A DNA stretch of 64,000 nucleotides, from contig OZ022339.1 of assembly GCA_963989245.1 (NCBI GenBank), forward strand, positions 43,476,307-43,540,306. The letters are read 5' to 3'. A program made the position numbers and the translations under genes. How positions within the stretch are numbered: position 1 is the stretch's first letter; the number at the start of each line of letters is the position of its first letter. Below the pieces are notes generated by a model, which made no database searches, was not told the origin of the DNA, and saw only the letters and a program-made list of their open reading frames with translations. Positions 45,097 through 58,790 of the stretch are shown here, one piece after another. The DNA is from Nansenia antarctica. Its lineage: Eukaryota > Chordata > Actinopteri > Argentiniformes > Microstomatidae.

Positions 45097-45956
45097 GTCT
45101 CCCCTGTGTATTGCCTGTGAGGTAGCATAGGATGAATCAGAGGGGTGAGAGAAATAGAAGAGAGAGAGATAGGGAGGAAGGAGTAGAGGGATATTGGCCG
45201 AGGGAGAGAGAGCGTGGGGGTAGGGTTGGGGTGACGGGTGAGTGTGTGGTGTGTATGTGTTAAGGACACACTCCAGTAGTAGGGCAGCTCTTCCCCACTG
45301 GCAGTGGAGCTGCAGTGTTAGTGGGTCAGTGTGCCATCATCTCATTCATCAGCATCACAGTCATCTCTTCTTCTCTCTCTCCCTCCTTCTCTCCATCCAT
45401 ATCCCCCCCTCCCAAATACATAAACAGTCATTTCCTTATCTTCAGAGACTCACACGGAGAGAGACGCATTGGGAGGATGGGGGGAGGTAGAGAGATGGTT
45501 GGGTTGTCACTGTAGCAGAGCAGACAAAACAGCAGTGGAGAGTACAGTAGATATCCAGGCTCTCATTGCAGACGTGATTGGAGGTATAGAGCCCTATGGG
45601 GATGTGAACAAACTCAGTCAGTTTAGATCTACAGTAACCTGATGTGACCGTAGGTTATTTCCTTACCTCCTATATGCCTCTCTCTCTCTCTCTCTGTGTC
45701 GAGGTGAAACCAGTTTGTGATACCCAGAGATACCCTGACAGAAATCTCACTGTTTCCAGCAGGGCAATAAACCATGTTGTGCTATATCTCAGGACAGCTT
45801 AGCATTCCTGCATATTTTTTGATGGAATGAAAGGGAGACTGATATTGGAGATATTCGCCCACACACACACACACACACACACACAACCCCTCTACTCTGA
45901 AATAACCGTTCAACTGTTTAAGACACCGACTCTACATATGACACACATGCATACAC

Positions 45957-45957
<1 letters not shown>

Positions 45958-46015
<58 letters not shown>

Positions 46016-46024
46016 GAGAGAAAG
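45958..46024. repeat. (GA)n microsatellite
   Basis: GA tract with a single acag interruption. Confidence 0.95.
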
Positions 46025-47304
46025 CGAGAGAGGTATAGTGTGCTCAGCGCTGTGTGTCTGTTTTTTGCTGGCTAGCTGTTTATGCGTTTGTGCCTGTGTG
46101 CACTGCCAAATGCTGGAGTTTGGTATATCTGTGAGATCATCATTCTGAGCCCCCCTCCCTGTTCCCTGCTCTCTGATTGGCTGAACCACTCTCCCCAAGC
46201 CCTGCCACTGTGACTGCATTGTGATGCAGATTTGGGGATTGGGATGGGGGGATGGGAGGATGGGGGGATGGGTAGGAGGGGTTTGTGAAGGGCTCTCTGT
46301 AATGGGGCCTCGGGTGGTGTTAAGTATGACCTGGCAACCCTGCTGTGCCTTGGCGGGGGGTCCTGCATGGGCAGGGGGAGGGGAGGCAGAGAAGGATATC
46401 TAGAGTGCTCCCCCTCTCCAGCGATCCGCGACACTGTGTATGCATGACTCAAACATCAAACATCACATTCTGTGTGTAAAGATCCACATGTGCAGGCTAT
46501 GTCATTCAACAGTGCTTCAGTCGAGTTGAGCACGACCATTCTCTAACGAGAGAAGAACCGATAGTTACAGATTTAGATGCTTGGATACAATAATCTCTAT
46601 TCCAACTCAGAGGCAATGTTGTTGTTCTCCGGGTCTCAAAGTCACAGCTTAAAGAGCTAGCCGTCAAAGGGATTACACTGATATTGAGGTGAGAGAGGGT
46701 CTGAAAGGGATATTTTTTAATTTTCCTGGCAGAGTTCTAGGGAAGAATGTTTAGCATTTTTAGTAGTACTGACAGTGAAGGGTGTGTGTATGTGTGACAC
46801 AGTGTGTGTGTGTGACACTGTATGTGTGTGTGTGTTTGTGTGTGTGGGGGAAGAGGGGGGGGTGGCTGTCTGATTCTTATACCGTCTGCAGCTTAAACGG
46901 TGCCCAAGCTCTTCCCAGCTGTCATAGAATAATCCAGTCTTCTCTCTCTTTCCGTCTCTGCTGTGATATTGAGTTAGCGGTGTGGCAGCAAATCAAACCT
47001 TCAACCAGACTGCATGCAAAATTGCCTGTGCTTCAATTACCATGCAGCCAGCCACCTCTCTATATCCTCCCCAACAGGCAGCTCAGTGCGGAAACAGAGA
47101 CAGTTCGCTGGAGAAAAGGCCCTCCGGGGAAAGCCTGATAAACGTATGGAGTCGATACATGGAGTTGATGGCATTGTGTTTTAATGAGGCGTGTGTAGGA
47201 TGGGTTGAATGAGTCCACTCACACTCGCTTATATCATTGAGAAAAACAGCAGTGTTGTCTCTATTGTTAACCCCTGTTCACTTGTTCCTCCCTGGTCGCA
47301 CACG

Positions 47305-47305
<1 letters not shown>

Positions 47306-47389
<84 letters not shown>
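47306..47389. repeat. (CA)n microsatellite
   Basis: Uninterrupted CA tract of about 84 bp. Confidence 0.95.
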
Positions 47390-47390
<1 letters not shown>

Positions 47391-48360
47391 TCCCAGTAGC
47401 AGCAGTCAGATCACACTCATGAGAGACATCAGTGGATTCTCACAGTCTTTATAAAGAATCGCACAAATAGGATCATGGAGGCTACATGGTTCAAATAATC
47501 TCAGCTGAGGCATACGTCAATCCCATGTGAATATAAATTGACTGGTGAACTGACCAGAGAGAAAGAGGGAGAAAGGGAGAGAGGGAGGGAGAAACAGCAG
47601 GTAAGGAGAGAGAGAGACAGACACAGAGACAGACAGAGAGAGAGGCTTACTCAAGCTCCCCCAGCTTTGCTCTGATTCATTATTAGGTTGTCATTTTGCT
47701 CCAATTTTCCTTTTTACCCATCTGTCATTGCAGCTGGGTTTGTCATGGAGCATCATGGTAGTGTGTTGAGCTTGTTTGAGTGTGACCTATTTTTAACCCC
47801 GCCCCCACTATCTTTTGCCCCCAATTCCCACTCTTGCCCTCCTACAGTTTAGCAAAGCATGGTTTCATGAAAAAAAAAGAACCGTAAATGTTGTGTCTTT
47901 ACTTGCAGCTCCAGCAGTGTTTAAACTCTTCTGAAAATGATTTAGATTTCTCTATGACTCTATAAACCAACGGTTAGTGGAGAGTCATTGCGTTTAGAGC
48001 TTGACTCTTTCGCCATGGAAAGTTAAGAAACACACTGACAACATGAATTTGCAGAAAAAGGCAGAGAGTGACTGAAACTGAGGGTGTGTGAAGATGCTCT
48101 ATCAACCTCTATTAACCTCCAGACATGGCCGTGCAAACACGCCCCCTCCCCCCTCCTCTTTACTCAGGGATCTGGGCAGTCGCCGTGGGAACTCAGGTGT
48201 CAGTCTTGCTAATGAGGTGAGGAGTCTCCAGCCTGAAGGTCCGGTCAGCTCAGTTCATCCTGGCTCCTTCTCTTCTCCTCGTTCTCCTCTTTCTCCTCTT
48301 TCTCCTCAAACTACTCACACGTATAGCTAGCATTGACCTCCACTTACCTGGCCTGGTTAG

Positions 48361-49023
48361 CCTAGCCTAATCTAGAGTAACCTAACCTAATATAACCTTA
48401 CCTAACCAAACCTAACCTACCCTAACCTAACCTAATATAACCTTACCTAACCAAACCTAACCTACCCTAACCTAACCTAACCTAATATAACCAAACCTAC
48501 CCTAACCTAACCTAACCTAATATAACCAAACCTAACCTAACCTAACCTAACCTAATATAACCAAACCTAACCTAGCCTAACCTAACCTAACCTAACCTAA
48601 CCTAACCTAACATAACCTGACATAACATAACCTAACCTAACCTACAGTAGCTTAACCTAACCTAACCTAACCTACAGTAGCTTAACCTAACCTAACCTAA
48701 CCTAACCTAACCTAACCTACAGTAGCTTAACCTAACCTAACCTAACCTAACCTGACATAACATAACCTGACATAACATAACCTAACCTAACCTACAGTAG
48801 CTTAACCTAACCTAACCTAACCTAACCTAACCTAACCTTGCCTAACCTGACATAACATAACCTAACCTACAGTAACTTAACCTAACCAAACCTACAGTAG
48901 CTTAACCTAACCTAACCTAACCTAACCTTGCCTAACCTGACATAACATAACCTAACCTACAGTAACTTAACCTAACCTAACATAACATACAGTAACTTAA
49001 CCTAATCTAACATAACCTAACCT
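48361..49023. repeat. (CCTAA)n pentanucleotide array, left part
   Basis: About 660 bp of cctaa units (TTAGG on the other strand) with recurring variants such as ctacagtagctta, ctgacataa and ctaatataac. Continues beyond the LINE at 50,655. Confidence 0.96.
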
Positions 49024-50654
49024 TTTATTTAATTTTTTTTATTTAACCAGGCAGGCCGATAAGAACTAATTCTTAATTGCATTGGCAGCCTGGCAAAAGA
49101 CAAAAGCCTCTTGGGGGGAGGGGGGGAAGGGCTGAAAAGAAATCAGGTTACATGTTAAAAACACGACAGACAGAGGCACACATCCAAGCATTTCCAGCAC
49201 AGTTAAAAGATAGAAACATACAGTTATCTCCAACACCTCCTCCACTTACAGTCACAGCATCAGTTCTCAGTTAAAAGGACAGCGTCACACGTCCACATAA
49301 ACCCGCACAGCATTAAGCACGACAAAAGCACACTAACAGAATAAAAAATTAGCATACATACAGTATGCAAATTTGGACAGACACAGGAAGTCAACAGACA
49401 TACAGTACATGGGGACAAACAGTAAGCAGCCAACAGGGAGGGTTTGGAAAAACACTAGAGGGTTGAGAAACAGTTGCATGTGTCAGTGAGAATGTCCATG
49501 ATCGAGTCCTTAAAAGCTGATTTGGAGTGTCCAGTTTGAGTGATTTCTGTAAAGTGTTCCAGTCATTGGCTGCAGCAGCCCTGAATGAAGATTTACCATG
49601 TCCATGTTTGTTTTGGGATTTTTTAGGAGAATATGGTGAGCAGACCGGGTGTTGTGGGCAGCAGATGTAATTTGCAGCAAGTGACACAGGTAGGGGGGGA
49701 CAGACCAAGGAGGGTATTGTAGATGAGCATGAGCCAGTGGATATTACGATGGGTGTGCAGGGATAGCCAGTTGACAGAGGAGTAAAGAGTGCAGTGGTGT
49801 GTTTTGAAAGGGGCATGGCAAACCGGATAGCAGAGTGGTAGAAAACATCCAGCTTTTGGAGTGCGCCCTTGCATGCTGTCCTATACTACGTCCCCATAGT
49901 CTAACATGGGGAGGATTGTCATTTGGACACGGGTTAGTTTAGCAGAGTGAGTGAAGGTGGAACGCATTCTGTACAGAAAAACAAGTTTAGATTTGACATT
50001 AGATTGTAACCTGTTTATGTGGTGTGAGAAGGATAGGGTGCTGTCTAGCCAGATACCTAAATATTTGTATTCAGTGACCTGGTCTAGGACAGCCCCATCA
50101 AGGGTGGTGATCTCGGCCTGGTGGGGGTGTAGCAGAGCAACTTTCTCCCGAACCACATGACCTTGGTCTTGCTGGTGTTAAGCAGGAGATTTAGGGAGAA
50201 GAAGGCCTGCTAGACCTTGCGGAAGCTATCCTGAAGTGATGCGAGTAGAGAGAGATGTCTGGGGAGGGGCCAACTGCATAAAGGACTGTGTCATCAGCGT
50301 AGAGATGGATAGATGAGTCCATAACAGAGCAGGCAATATCATTTATGTAAATGGAAAAGGGTGGTAGCTAAGATTGTGCCCTGGGGTACACCTTTAGTGA
50401 CAGGGAGGGGCGGTGACAGAAGGTCCTCAGATTTCACCTGCTGCACCCTGTCAGTGAGGTCGTTTGAGAACCACGCCAGTGAGTGCCCCGAGACCCCAAC
50501 GCTGCCTAGCCAGCAGCAAGGATGTCGTGGTCGAGAGTGTCAAAGACCTTAGCTAAATCAATAAAGATTGCAGCACAATGTTGTTTGGAGTCTAAAGCAG
50601 ATGTAATGTCATTCAGGACTTTCAGGGTTGCAGTGACACAGCCATAACCAGAAC
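49024..50654 (-). mobile_element. 5'-truncated, degenerate LINE (reverse transcriptase part)
   Basis: The minus-strand frames give in order FIDLAKVFD (RT motif A, 50,565-50,539), KGVPQGT, YADD (catalytic motif, 50,301-50,290), and TEYKYLGIWLDSTLSFSHHI followed by the C-terminal RT thumb to about 49,400. A frameshift lies between GVPQGT and the FSIYINDI segment before YADD, so the element is dead. The 3' end carries ggttaaataaaa. It resembles L2/Rex-type teleost LINEs. The CCTAA array on both sides shows insertion into that array. Confidence 0.87.
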
Positions 50655-51101
50655 GAACCTTGCCTAACCTGACATAACCTAACCTACAGTAGCTTAACCT
50701 AACCTAACTTAACCTAACCTAACCTAACCTTACCTTACCTAACCTAACCTAACCTTACCTAACCTAACCTAACCTAACCTAACCTAACCTAACCTAACCT
50801 GACATTACCTAACCTAACCTACAGTAGCCTAACCTACCCTAACCTAACCTAACCTACAGTAGCTTAACCTAACCCTAACTTAACCTAACCTTACCTTACC
50901 TAACCTAACCTAACCTTACCTAACCTAACCTAACCTAACCTAACCTAACCTAACCTAACCTGACATAACCTAACATAAGCTAACCTACAGTAACCTAACC
51001 TAGCCTAGCATTAAGTCAGTCCATAGCATAATAGCATAGCAGTCCATAGTCTAACCAAACCTAATCTAACCTAACCTTCCTAGTAACCTAACCCAGCCTA
51101 A
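50655..51101. repeat. (CCTAA)n pentanucleotide array, right part
   Basis: Continuation of 48,361-49,023 after the LINE, with the same variants (ctacagtagctta, cttacctta), decaying after 51,000. Confidence 0.95.
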
Positions 51102-52540
51102 TTTAGTGCTGCTTGACAGGCTGATTGGAGGTGATTGATTAGCCATTGATCAGTAGTGAAGAGGGTAGCGTGCTGGTGGGGTTGGGAGTAGCGATGGGGG
51201 GTGGGGGGGTGGGGGGGGATATTTACGGTCATGTCTCATCAGGGAATGGGTGTAGTCAGCCTCCAGAGGATTTACTGCCAGTATTATTCCCTCATACATT
51301 CACTCCTTGTCCCAGCCTGAGGAACAGCCCTGGCATACATACATAAAAACAAAGCAGGATTCATATATCTCCAGCTGACAGGTACAATATGAGAGACACC
51401 TGCTTCTCTAACGGAGGGAATCGACGAAAAAAACACCTCGCTTCCTAAGGGAGACGTCAGACGCCGGTGACAGCCAATCTCTTCTTGTTCTCCTCCAGGG
51501 CTTTCCTAACAAGGTTATCATGGGTTAGTGTCCCAGAACCCAAGATCACTGGCAAGCCAGGTAGGAGACCCTCTTTATCCTCTAGGGACAGAGGGAAGGG
51601 ACGACCAAGGGACCCGATGGGATCTGATGCCTGCTGGGAGTTGTGGATGGGAGGGAGGGGGGGGGGGGGGGGCAGGGATGGGATCCCCGGGCGTGTAACA
51701 GCTGGTCACAACGTGTGATCAGGAAGTCATCGGAGAACACCCCTGACCATGTCACCCCACAGCCACACGGCCGTGAGCCGATCAGTCGCCACAGGGGGAC
51801 AGGTCGGTGTGTGAGATAATCAGATTGAACCCGATGACAATGATTATGATAGAAATAGAATGCAATAATATGATGAGATCCCCTTCCTTTTGTTGCGATG
51901 GGAGGATTTAGGTCTATGGACGGGGATGTGAAACATACCCACGTGACACCCGTGGAGGGGATGATCCGCTTAGGTGGATGTATGACAGGAACAGTTAGTT
52001 CAGCGAGTTCTCTCCGAGTGGACGTGGCCTGATTTCTGAGGCCTGACCAAAGAGGATGGACGTCTGATACTGGAGAAGAAGTAGGTCCTGTCGAGGAAGG
52101 TGTACGGAGACTTGTGGTGCTGTAGGGATATCTTGGATGTCTTGGTTGGTCGATTCACTCTGGAATGTGACGTTGGCTGAACTCTGTGATCAAGGCTATT
52201 TGGTGTCATGGAAGCGACGGAATCTGTGTGTGATGGATGTTGATGTGGTTGGTTTTTGGGGAGCTCCTTTTTCCTCCACCAAACTATTTGCCCAAGACGG
52301 GCTCACTCCGATACATTCCAGGGTATCACATTCCGGCCCCCCACCCCTATCTTGTAGGGGTGTGGAGGCAAGGTAACCATAACCACCTTTCTCTCACATG
52401 GAGGTGCATTTCAATTGCCCGAGAGAGACAATAGGGGAAGGGAGAATGACCCAGGTTGATCAAAATGGATTTCATCTCACTTTATTTGACATCAGCTTCA
52501 TATGCATTCACTTAGCCCAGGTGTGTTCCAGACAACCGGC

Positions 52541-52542
<2 letters not shown>
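51102..52542. other. Gene-free stretch
   Basis: Contains a G-rich run near 51,652-51,675 and no recognisable gene. The region has scattered short open frames only. Confidence 0.55.
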
Positions 52543-52606
<64 letters not shown>

Positions 52607-52634
52607 GGTACACACACTCACACACACACACACT

Positions 52635-52665
<31 letters not shown>

Positions 52666-52698
52666 ACACACACACACACACATTCACAGGTACACACA

Positions 52699-52732
<34 letters not shown>
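52543..52732. repeat. (CA)n compound microsatellite
   Basis: CA tracts separated by twice-occurring ttcacaggtacacac/ctcacaggtacacac pieces, showing an internal duplication of about 85 bp. Confidence 0.93.
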
Positions 52733-52734
<2 letters not shown>

Positions 52735-53087
52735 TAAATGTATCAGCGGTGGAAGGGCAGGCGAAAGGGCGTAGTGTCTTACTTAACTGGCCTGTCTGGT
52801 TTTATGTTGTGTTCAGAACGCTCTGGGGATTTGTTTAGGGAGATTTATGGGGGTGTCATGGGAACGTTGGTGGGGAGGAGGAGACGTGTCCCTCCTAATG
52901 GGCCTTGTGACCCTGGGCACGTCAAGGTTGGGGTGATCTGTGGTCATTAATGACCAGGAGAGAGGCGTCGCTACAAGCCTTATCTCAACTTAGGAGCTGC
53001 CATTAACCATGCTGCACTCACAACGGTCATGTGCTCCAAGGGGTAACAAAGCTAGCTGTCACACCACTGTGTGTTTGTATGTTTGTT

Positions 53088-53196
53088 CTCAAAGTGCTGT
53101 GTCACACACACACTCTAGGTTGTTTCGGGACACCCATTAGATATAGTTTGGGTATGAGGAATGTGAATGTCACATATCTTCTCAAAGTGCTGTGTT

Positions 53197-53292
<96 letters not shown>

Positions 53293-53395
53293 TTGTCTCA
53301 GGACACCCATTAGATATAGGTTGGGTATGAGGATCGAGAATGTCACACATCTTCCCAAAGTGCTGTGTCACAACCCAAGTTGTCTCAGGGCACAA
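53088..53395. repeat. ~100-bp tandem repeat with CA expansion in one unit
   Basis: The unit runs caaagtgctgtgt, a CA tract, gttgt.tc.ggacacccat, tagatata, gggtatgagga and gaatgtcaca. It occurs about 2.3 times; the CA part is 5 repeats in the first unit and about 45 in the second. Confidence 0.9.
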
Positions 53396-54439
53396 TATTC
53401 TGGCTATACATTAAATGAGCATAACATGTTGAGCAATAGAGTTTAATGAGCCACATGCCCTATAGCATTCAGAGCTGACAAACAACTACATTGCGGTGAA
53501 AGACAAAATTCTTCCTCCTGCTCTGGCAAACATGCCTTCTCCCTCCTCTCTCACCTGAGGGGAGCCCCTTCTCACGGCGAGTGCAGTCAAACTGAAGAGA
53601 GGAACACCTTATAAGGGCCAAAAATGTATTTGGGTGCCTCACACTCCATCAGACAGTGTGTGTTAATGTGGTTGGTGGCTGGTGGTGTGATGTATGGCCT
53701 TGTTATTCTGCGTAAAGTAAAGGGAAACGGCTCATTATGGATATCTGGTGAGTGTCCAGGGTGAGTAATCGCTCCTGTCTTACCTGTAGCAGGGGAGGGA
53801 ACCACCAACCAGGCGGCCAGCAGGAAATCAATATGAATCGCCACCTTTCAGTGGTGGGGAGACACCTGTCCTCCTGACTGCGTCGGAGCCTGCGTAAATA
53901 GTGAGCAACCGCGATAGACACAGTCTGAGTGGCGATGCATCATAGACTCAGGAGGAGAGGAGAGGGCCTGTATTATGTATTATGATGATACACCGGTGGA
54001 GTCCAACCACCTATTGACTGTGAATCTCTCCGCCCCCTAGCACCTTTACATTACCGTTATACAAAATAAATAAATAATGAAGTGTCCTCCTTTCTCTAGC
54101 ACTGTGACTGCCGATGCCTCTTGTTCTTATGGAGGGGCTTTACTTACGATGACTGATGTACTGTATAGTTGAATCACTTACTTAGACAAATGTACTGATT
54201 GTAAGTCGCTTCGGAAGTCGTTCAAAGATACATCAAGAATTTCCTGACAGATAATAATGTCATCTAACCACCTCCACCATGAAAGGCACTAACTGTCCCA
54301 TTCTATGACCCTCTAATAATATATGATATTATCTAATAACAGCCCATGTCAATCCACCCACATGTTTCCCCCTCCTATCATCGATAGAACAGCACAGCCC
54401 CCACCACTACCACCACCCCCATGTACAGCCCCCCCGCCC

Positions 54440-54493
<54 letters not shown>

Positions 54494-55129
54494 CACACAG
54501 CATTTCCCTTGCTGAATCTTCCATCACTTTTTCATCAGCTTGCATCATCACATCATCCAGTAATACATCAGGCGGGCGCTGCCTGTCACGTTGCTCTGAG
54601 ATACAGGACACCGGCGTAATCACACTGACGTGTTCCCCCCTTACAAGACATACTCTGTGTGTTTGTTTGGTGTGTACTGTGTATAAAACCAAGACACCAC
54701 CGCTGGTGCAGGCGAGGGCCATTCTCACCATTCTGTCCATAACAGGAATGAACTCCTGATGAGTTCTATGTCTAGTCATTGGTTGCCATTAAGGCCTGTG
54801 TGTGATATGAACAGCCCATATTCCTGGATTGCGTTCGGAGACCATTTCGGCTCAAATGTCTGTTTATCTCAATGTCTGTCTGTCAGTCCCAGTCTGACAG
54901 ATGACGGAGATTATGATATGAGTCTAAATGAGAAAACCTAACAGTGCATGGCTCTCTTTTTCTCCATCTCCCCCATTTCTTTCCCCTCTGGTCCCCCCGG
55001 TCTCTCCACACTGCTGCTGTGCAAATGGATTAATCTTGTAGCTCCAAGTCTGGGGGGAGGGTAGAGTGGTGTGTTCATGTCAGAGACAGACTGAAATATG
55101 CATGTGTGAGTGCTCATGTGTTCCTGTTT

Positions 55130-55130
<1 letters not shown>
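53396..55130. other. Gene-free stretch
   Basis: Holds a CA tract at 54,442-54,491 and no supported gene. Conservation cannot be judged from one sequence. Confidence 0.55.
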
Positions 55131-55132
<2 letters not shown>

Positions 55133-55216
<84 letters not shown>

Positions 55217-55221
55217 TGTGT

Positions 55222-55268
<47 letters not shown>

Positions 55269-55284
55269 GTCGTGTGTGTGTGTA
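55133..55284. repeat. (GT)n microsatellite
   Basis: GT tract with gtggtgttt and gtctg interruptions. Confidence 0.95.
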
Positions 55285-55594
55285 GACTCCGATAGAGAGA
55301 GTGCACAAGAAAGGGAAAATGTATTGAGGTGATGCTGAAATGTGCACATATTGGATGCAATGGCTTGTGTTTATGACTGAGAGCGAGAGAGAGAGAGTGA
55401 GAGAAAATGAAAACGAAAATGAAAAGAAGGAGGAAAAAAAAAAGCACATGAGCTGAGTGTGTACAGTGTGTATGCTCTGCATTTTTTGCCCGCTCACGCG
55501 GAAACATAAGCACTTCATATGGAGTCTTAAAATAGAGAGATGTCCATTAATAAAACATGAACCTGCTGTACAGCCCCGCTCTCCAGCATCCCTG

Positions 55595-56095
55595 CAGGAG
55601 GGAGGGAGGGCAGGAGAGAGGGAGGGCAGGAGAGAGGGAGGGCAGGAGAAAGGGAGGGCAGGAGAGAGGGAGGGCAGGAGAGAGGGAGGGCAGGAGGGAG
55701 GGAGGGCAGGAGAGAGGGAGGGCAGGAGAGAGGGAGGGGCAGGAGGGAGGGAGGGCAGGAGAGAGGGAGGGCAGGAGAGAGGGAGGGCAGGAGGGAGGGA
55801 GGGCAGGAGGGAGGGAGGGCAGGAGAGAGGGAGGGCAGGAGAGAGGGAGGGCAGGAGAAAGGGAGGGCAGGAGAGAGGGAGGGCAGGAGAGAGGGAGGGC
55901 AGGAGAGAGGGAGGGCAAGGAGAAAGGGAGGGCAGGAGAGAGGGAGGGCAGGGAGAGAGGGAGGGCAGGAGAGAGGGAGGGCAGGAGGAGGGAGGGCAGG
56001 AGAGAGGGAGGGCAGGAGAGAGGGAGGGCAGGAGAAAGGGAGGGCAGGAGAAAGGGAGGGCAGGAGATAGGGAGGGCAGGAGAGAGGGAGGCAGC
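55595..56095. repeat. 16-bp GA-rich minisatellite
   Basis: About 30 units of ggcaggagagagggag with small variants (gaga to gaaa, gaggga). The plus strand is almost all purine except one C per unit, so it may form triplex DNA. All three plus-strand frames stay open without real coding content. Confidence 0.95.
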
Positions 56096-56563
56096 CATGA
56101 TGGTGTGTGTGTTGGGGGGGGGGTGAGCAGGCTGGAGCTGATACAGTAGAAATGGAATCATGTCAAAGCCCAGGATCACTTTAAACAGACCTGTTACAGT
56201 CAGTGATTGCTGTGTTCTTACGCATCACATTTTCTGGCCAAATCCTGTACTCTTTCTATATCCCTTTTCTGTCTTTCTAGCCTCCACTGTATTTACATTA
56301 CCCTGTCTCTTTCTCTCTCTCTTTCTGTACCCCATTCCACTCCCCCTGTGTCTAGCCACCCTCCCCCCACCCGGTCTCTCTCTCTCTCGTTCCCTGTCTG
56401 GCTGAATAGCGGCATCAGTGACAGCGATCTAACCAGTTGCCATGACAATGCCATGACAACAGTAATGGAATTAATTTGCTCACAGAACTCATGAATGAAG
56501 GGGTTTGAACCTAAGGAATGGCACTTTGGATGTCCGTCTGTCCTCCAACCACCCCCCCCCACA

Positions 56564-56626
56564 CACACACACACACTCACACTCACACTCACACTCACAC
56601 TCACACTCACACTCACACTCACACCC
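56564..56626. repeat. (CACTCA)n hexanucleotide repeat
   Basis: About ten pure hexamer units following a short CA tract. Confidence 0.93.
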
Positions 56627-57573
56627 CCTCTTCCTCTTCCTCAACACAACCCCTCCCTTCCACCACACTAACTCCAGTGACTGGAGCCTAAGAGAAACTG
56701 CCGGTATAGCATGGCCTCCTCCCCTGTCAAGCTAACAGAGTGGCTCTGAGATTCCTTTTACAATATGGGGCTACACACGAACACATGGGAATGGGGAACG
56801 AAAGGGAGAGACACAATGACATAAAGAGAGCGAGAGAGAGGGAGAGGGGGAGAGTGAGAGAATCTGTCCACCAGATCAAACTCTGGTCGAGGGTACATCT
56901 CATCGCCCTCACCACGCACACTCACCACACACTCATCACACACTTGCCTCTGGGAGCAGCTGAGGAATCGTGGGAGGTCAGGATAGGCGGAGCCTAGGAC
57001 GATGACATCACATCCATCATGGCCGCCCGGGGGCTCCGGCTACCACCAGCTGTTGGATATTAAGCAAAGTGCAGGGTGATTTGCCTGAGCCAGTTATGGG
57101 ATAACTCAATAACAGGACTGCGTTAGGGCGGGCTGAGCTGTTTGTTTTAGAATGCACCGTGGTTTCACCGCGGCCCACTATCTCACTCCCAGACGAGGGC
57201 CACACATTTCTAAGCTGATTATCCCATTGGCACTACGTTTACGGGCCATTACAATTGGCTTCTGTCCACCCGTCCTGCTTCTCCTCTCCGTCTGCATCCA
57301 CGCAAACCCGCGTTGACAGCATGTTACAGTTGTTGTCAGGTCGTTGTTTTTTGTAACCTCTTACAAAAAACACACAGGCCCATAATTGAGCCCAAATTCA
57401 GCTTTAATTTGATTATTGTTTCAGCAAATCCACACAAAACGTCAAGGTGTTAGCTATCCAAATGGCATCCTGCTTTCACGTCTGATGATCATATTTATGA
57501 TGTTATAAGTAATTTAGTTTGGGTCTGGTTTGGAGGCGAAAATTAGTCACATTTTAAAGTTTTTCTTTTTCAG

Positions 57574-57604
<31 letters not shown>

Positions 57605-58257
57605 TATTGGAAAGAGATAGTGGCGAAAGACAGGAAAGTAAGAAGGAGAGGGTATGTCAGCAGGGCATGGGCCGGATTCAATCCCACGCCGACACAGACG
57701 TACAGTATGTATGCGCTGTCGGCTGTGGTGCCGGACCACTGGACCACCCCTAACCACTCACCTGACCTACGTTCTAAGGATCCAAATAGATCCCCAAAAA
57801 GCAAGGAGGACCAAGGCACTGTAGCATGTTCAATAGAACAAATTCTATAAAACAGTGTTTCTATATACAGCGTTCTAAAAACATGTTGAAGATTGGTTGT
57901 TCCATTGAACATGCCACAATTAATAAAGAACATTTTAATCCTATGAAGTGAATTTGTCCTCCTGGCTTTTTGGATGACTGATTAACCCCATGAGATTCAA
58001 TCGACTAAGGTATATCCCAGCAGCGAATCTAATTTTCTAAGTAGTCTTCAGCCGATCATAGGATGAATACCACACAGGGTGCCTCGGTCGATGTCACGAC
58101 ACAAGTGCTACACAAATGTTCCTGAGTCAACCCTGAGACCACACAACAGGGAGACAGAGGGCGGATCTACAAGAGTTTGTTTGAAAAGGGACATGTGTGG
58201 TTATGACCAGTCCAGGCCTGAACCAACATCTATCAGCCCTCTGTTGATGTACGGTAG
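56627..58257. other. Gene-free stretch
   Basis: Contains a (TTA)n tract at 57,578-57,604. No gene recognised. Confidence 0.55.
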
Positions 58258-58296
<39 letters not shown>

Positions 58297-58325
58297 TGTG
58301 TGTGTGTGTGTGTGTGTGTGAGTGA
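58258..58325. repeat. (GT)n microsatellite
   Basis: GT tract with one gtctg interruption. Confidence 0.95.
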
Positions 58326-58728
58326 GTGTGGAAGGGGCCTTTCGACAGTAATTGGTAGGGGATGAAGGCGGCAGCTGGGGGAGAAGTTAGGGGCAGAAAG
58401 GTGAGTGCCTGACCCCCCCCCCCCCCTCACCGCTGGTCTCTTCACGGTGGGTCTGTGAGGTTTTTACAACTTCTACACCCCTACTACCCCCTCCACTCTG
58501 TCAACCCCCCCTTCCTAATCCAATCTGACCAACGTGGTCCTCTAGCATGATATATCTGACCTGTGTGGAGTTTAGATTAGATTAGGGGTTAGGGTTGGAT
58601 TTTTAAGCGTTTACATGTGGAGTTGAAGTTTGGCTGTACCATCTTCACATTTAGATGGAGTAACATGGTAACCTTTGCATCCTACTCTGTGTGTGCATGT
58701 CCAAAGGAAATAGGCCCTACGGTGCAAG

Positions 58729-58729
<1 letters not shown>

Positions 58730-58789
<60 letters not shown>
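58730..58789. repeat. (CA)n microsatellite
   Basis: Uninterrupted CA tract. Confidence 0.95.

Positions 58790-58790
<1 letters not shown>

Larger units (their letters stand above)
41101..48360. other. Gene-free region rich in microsatellites
   Basis: I see no gene with homology, splice structure or consistent codon pattern. The region contains separate CA, CT, GA and poly-C tracts and a possible MITE at 44,641. It may be intergenic DNA or intron of a gene outside the window. Confidence 0.6.

Noticed and set aside
49951..50160. Plus-strand open frames across 49,900-50,560
   Set aside because: They are antisense to the LINE reverse-transcriptase reading, whose motifs (FIDLAKVFD, YADD) lie on the minus strand.
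55457..56149. 230-codon Gly/Arg/Glu-rich frame
   Set aside because: Generated by the 16-bp GA-rich minisatellite; all frames are open.
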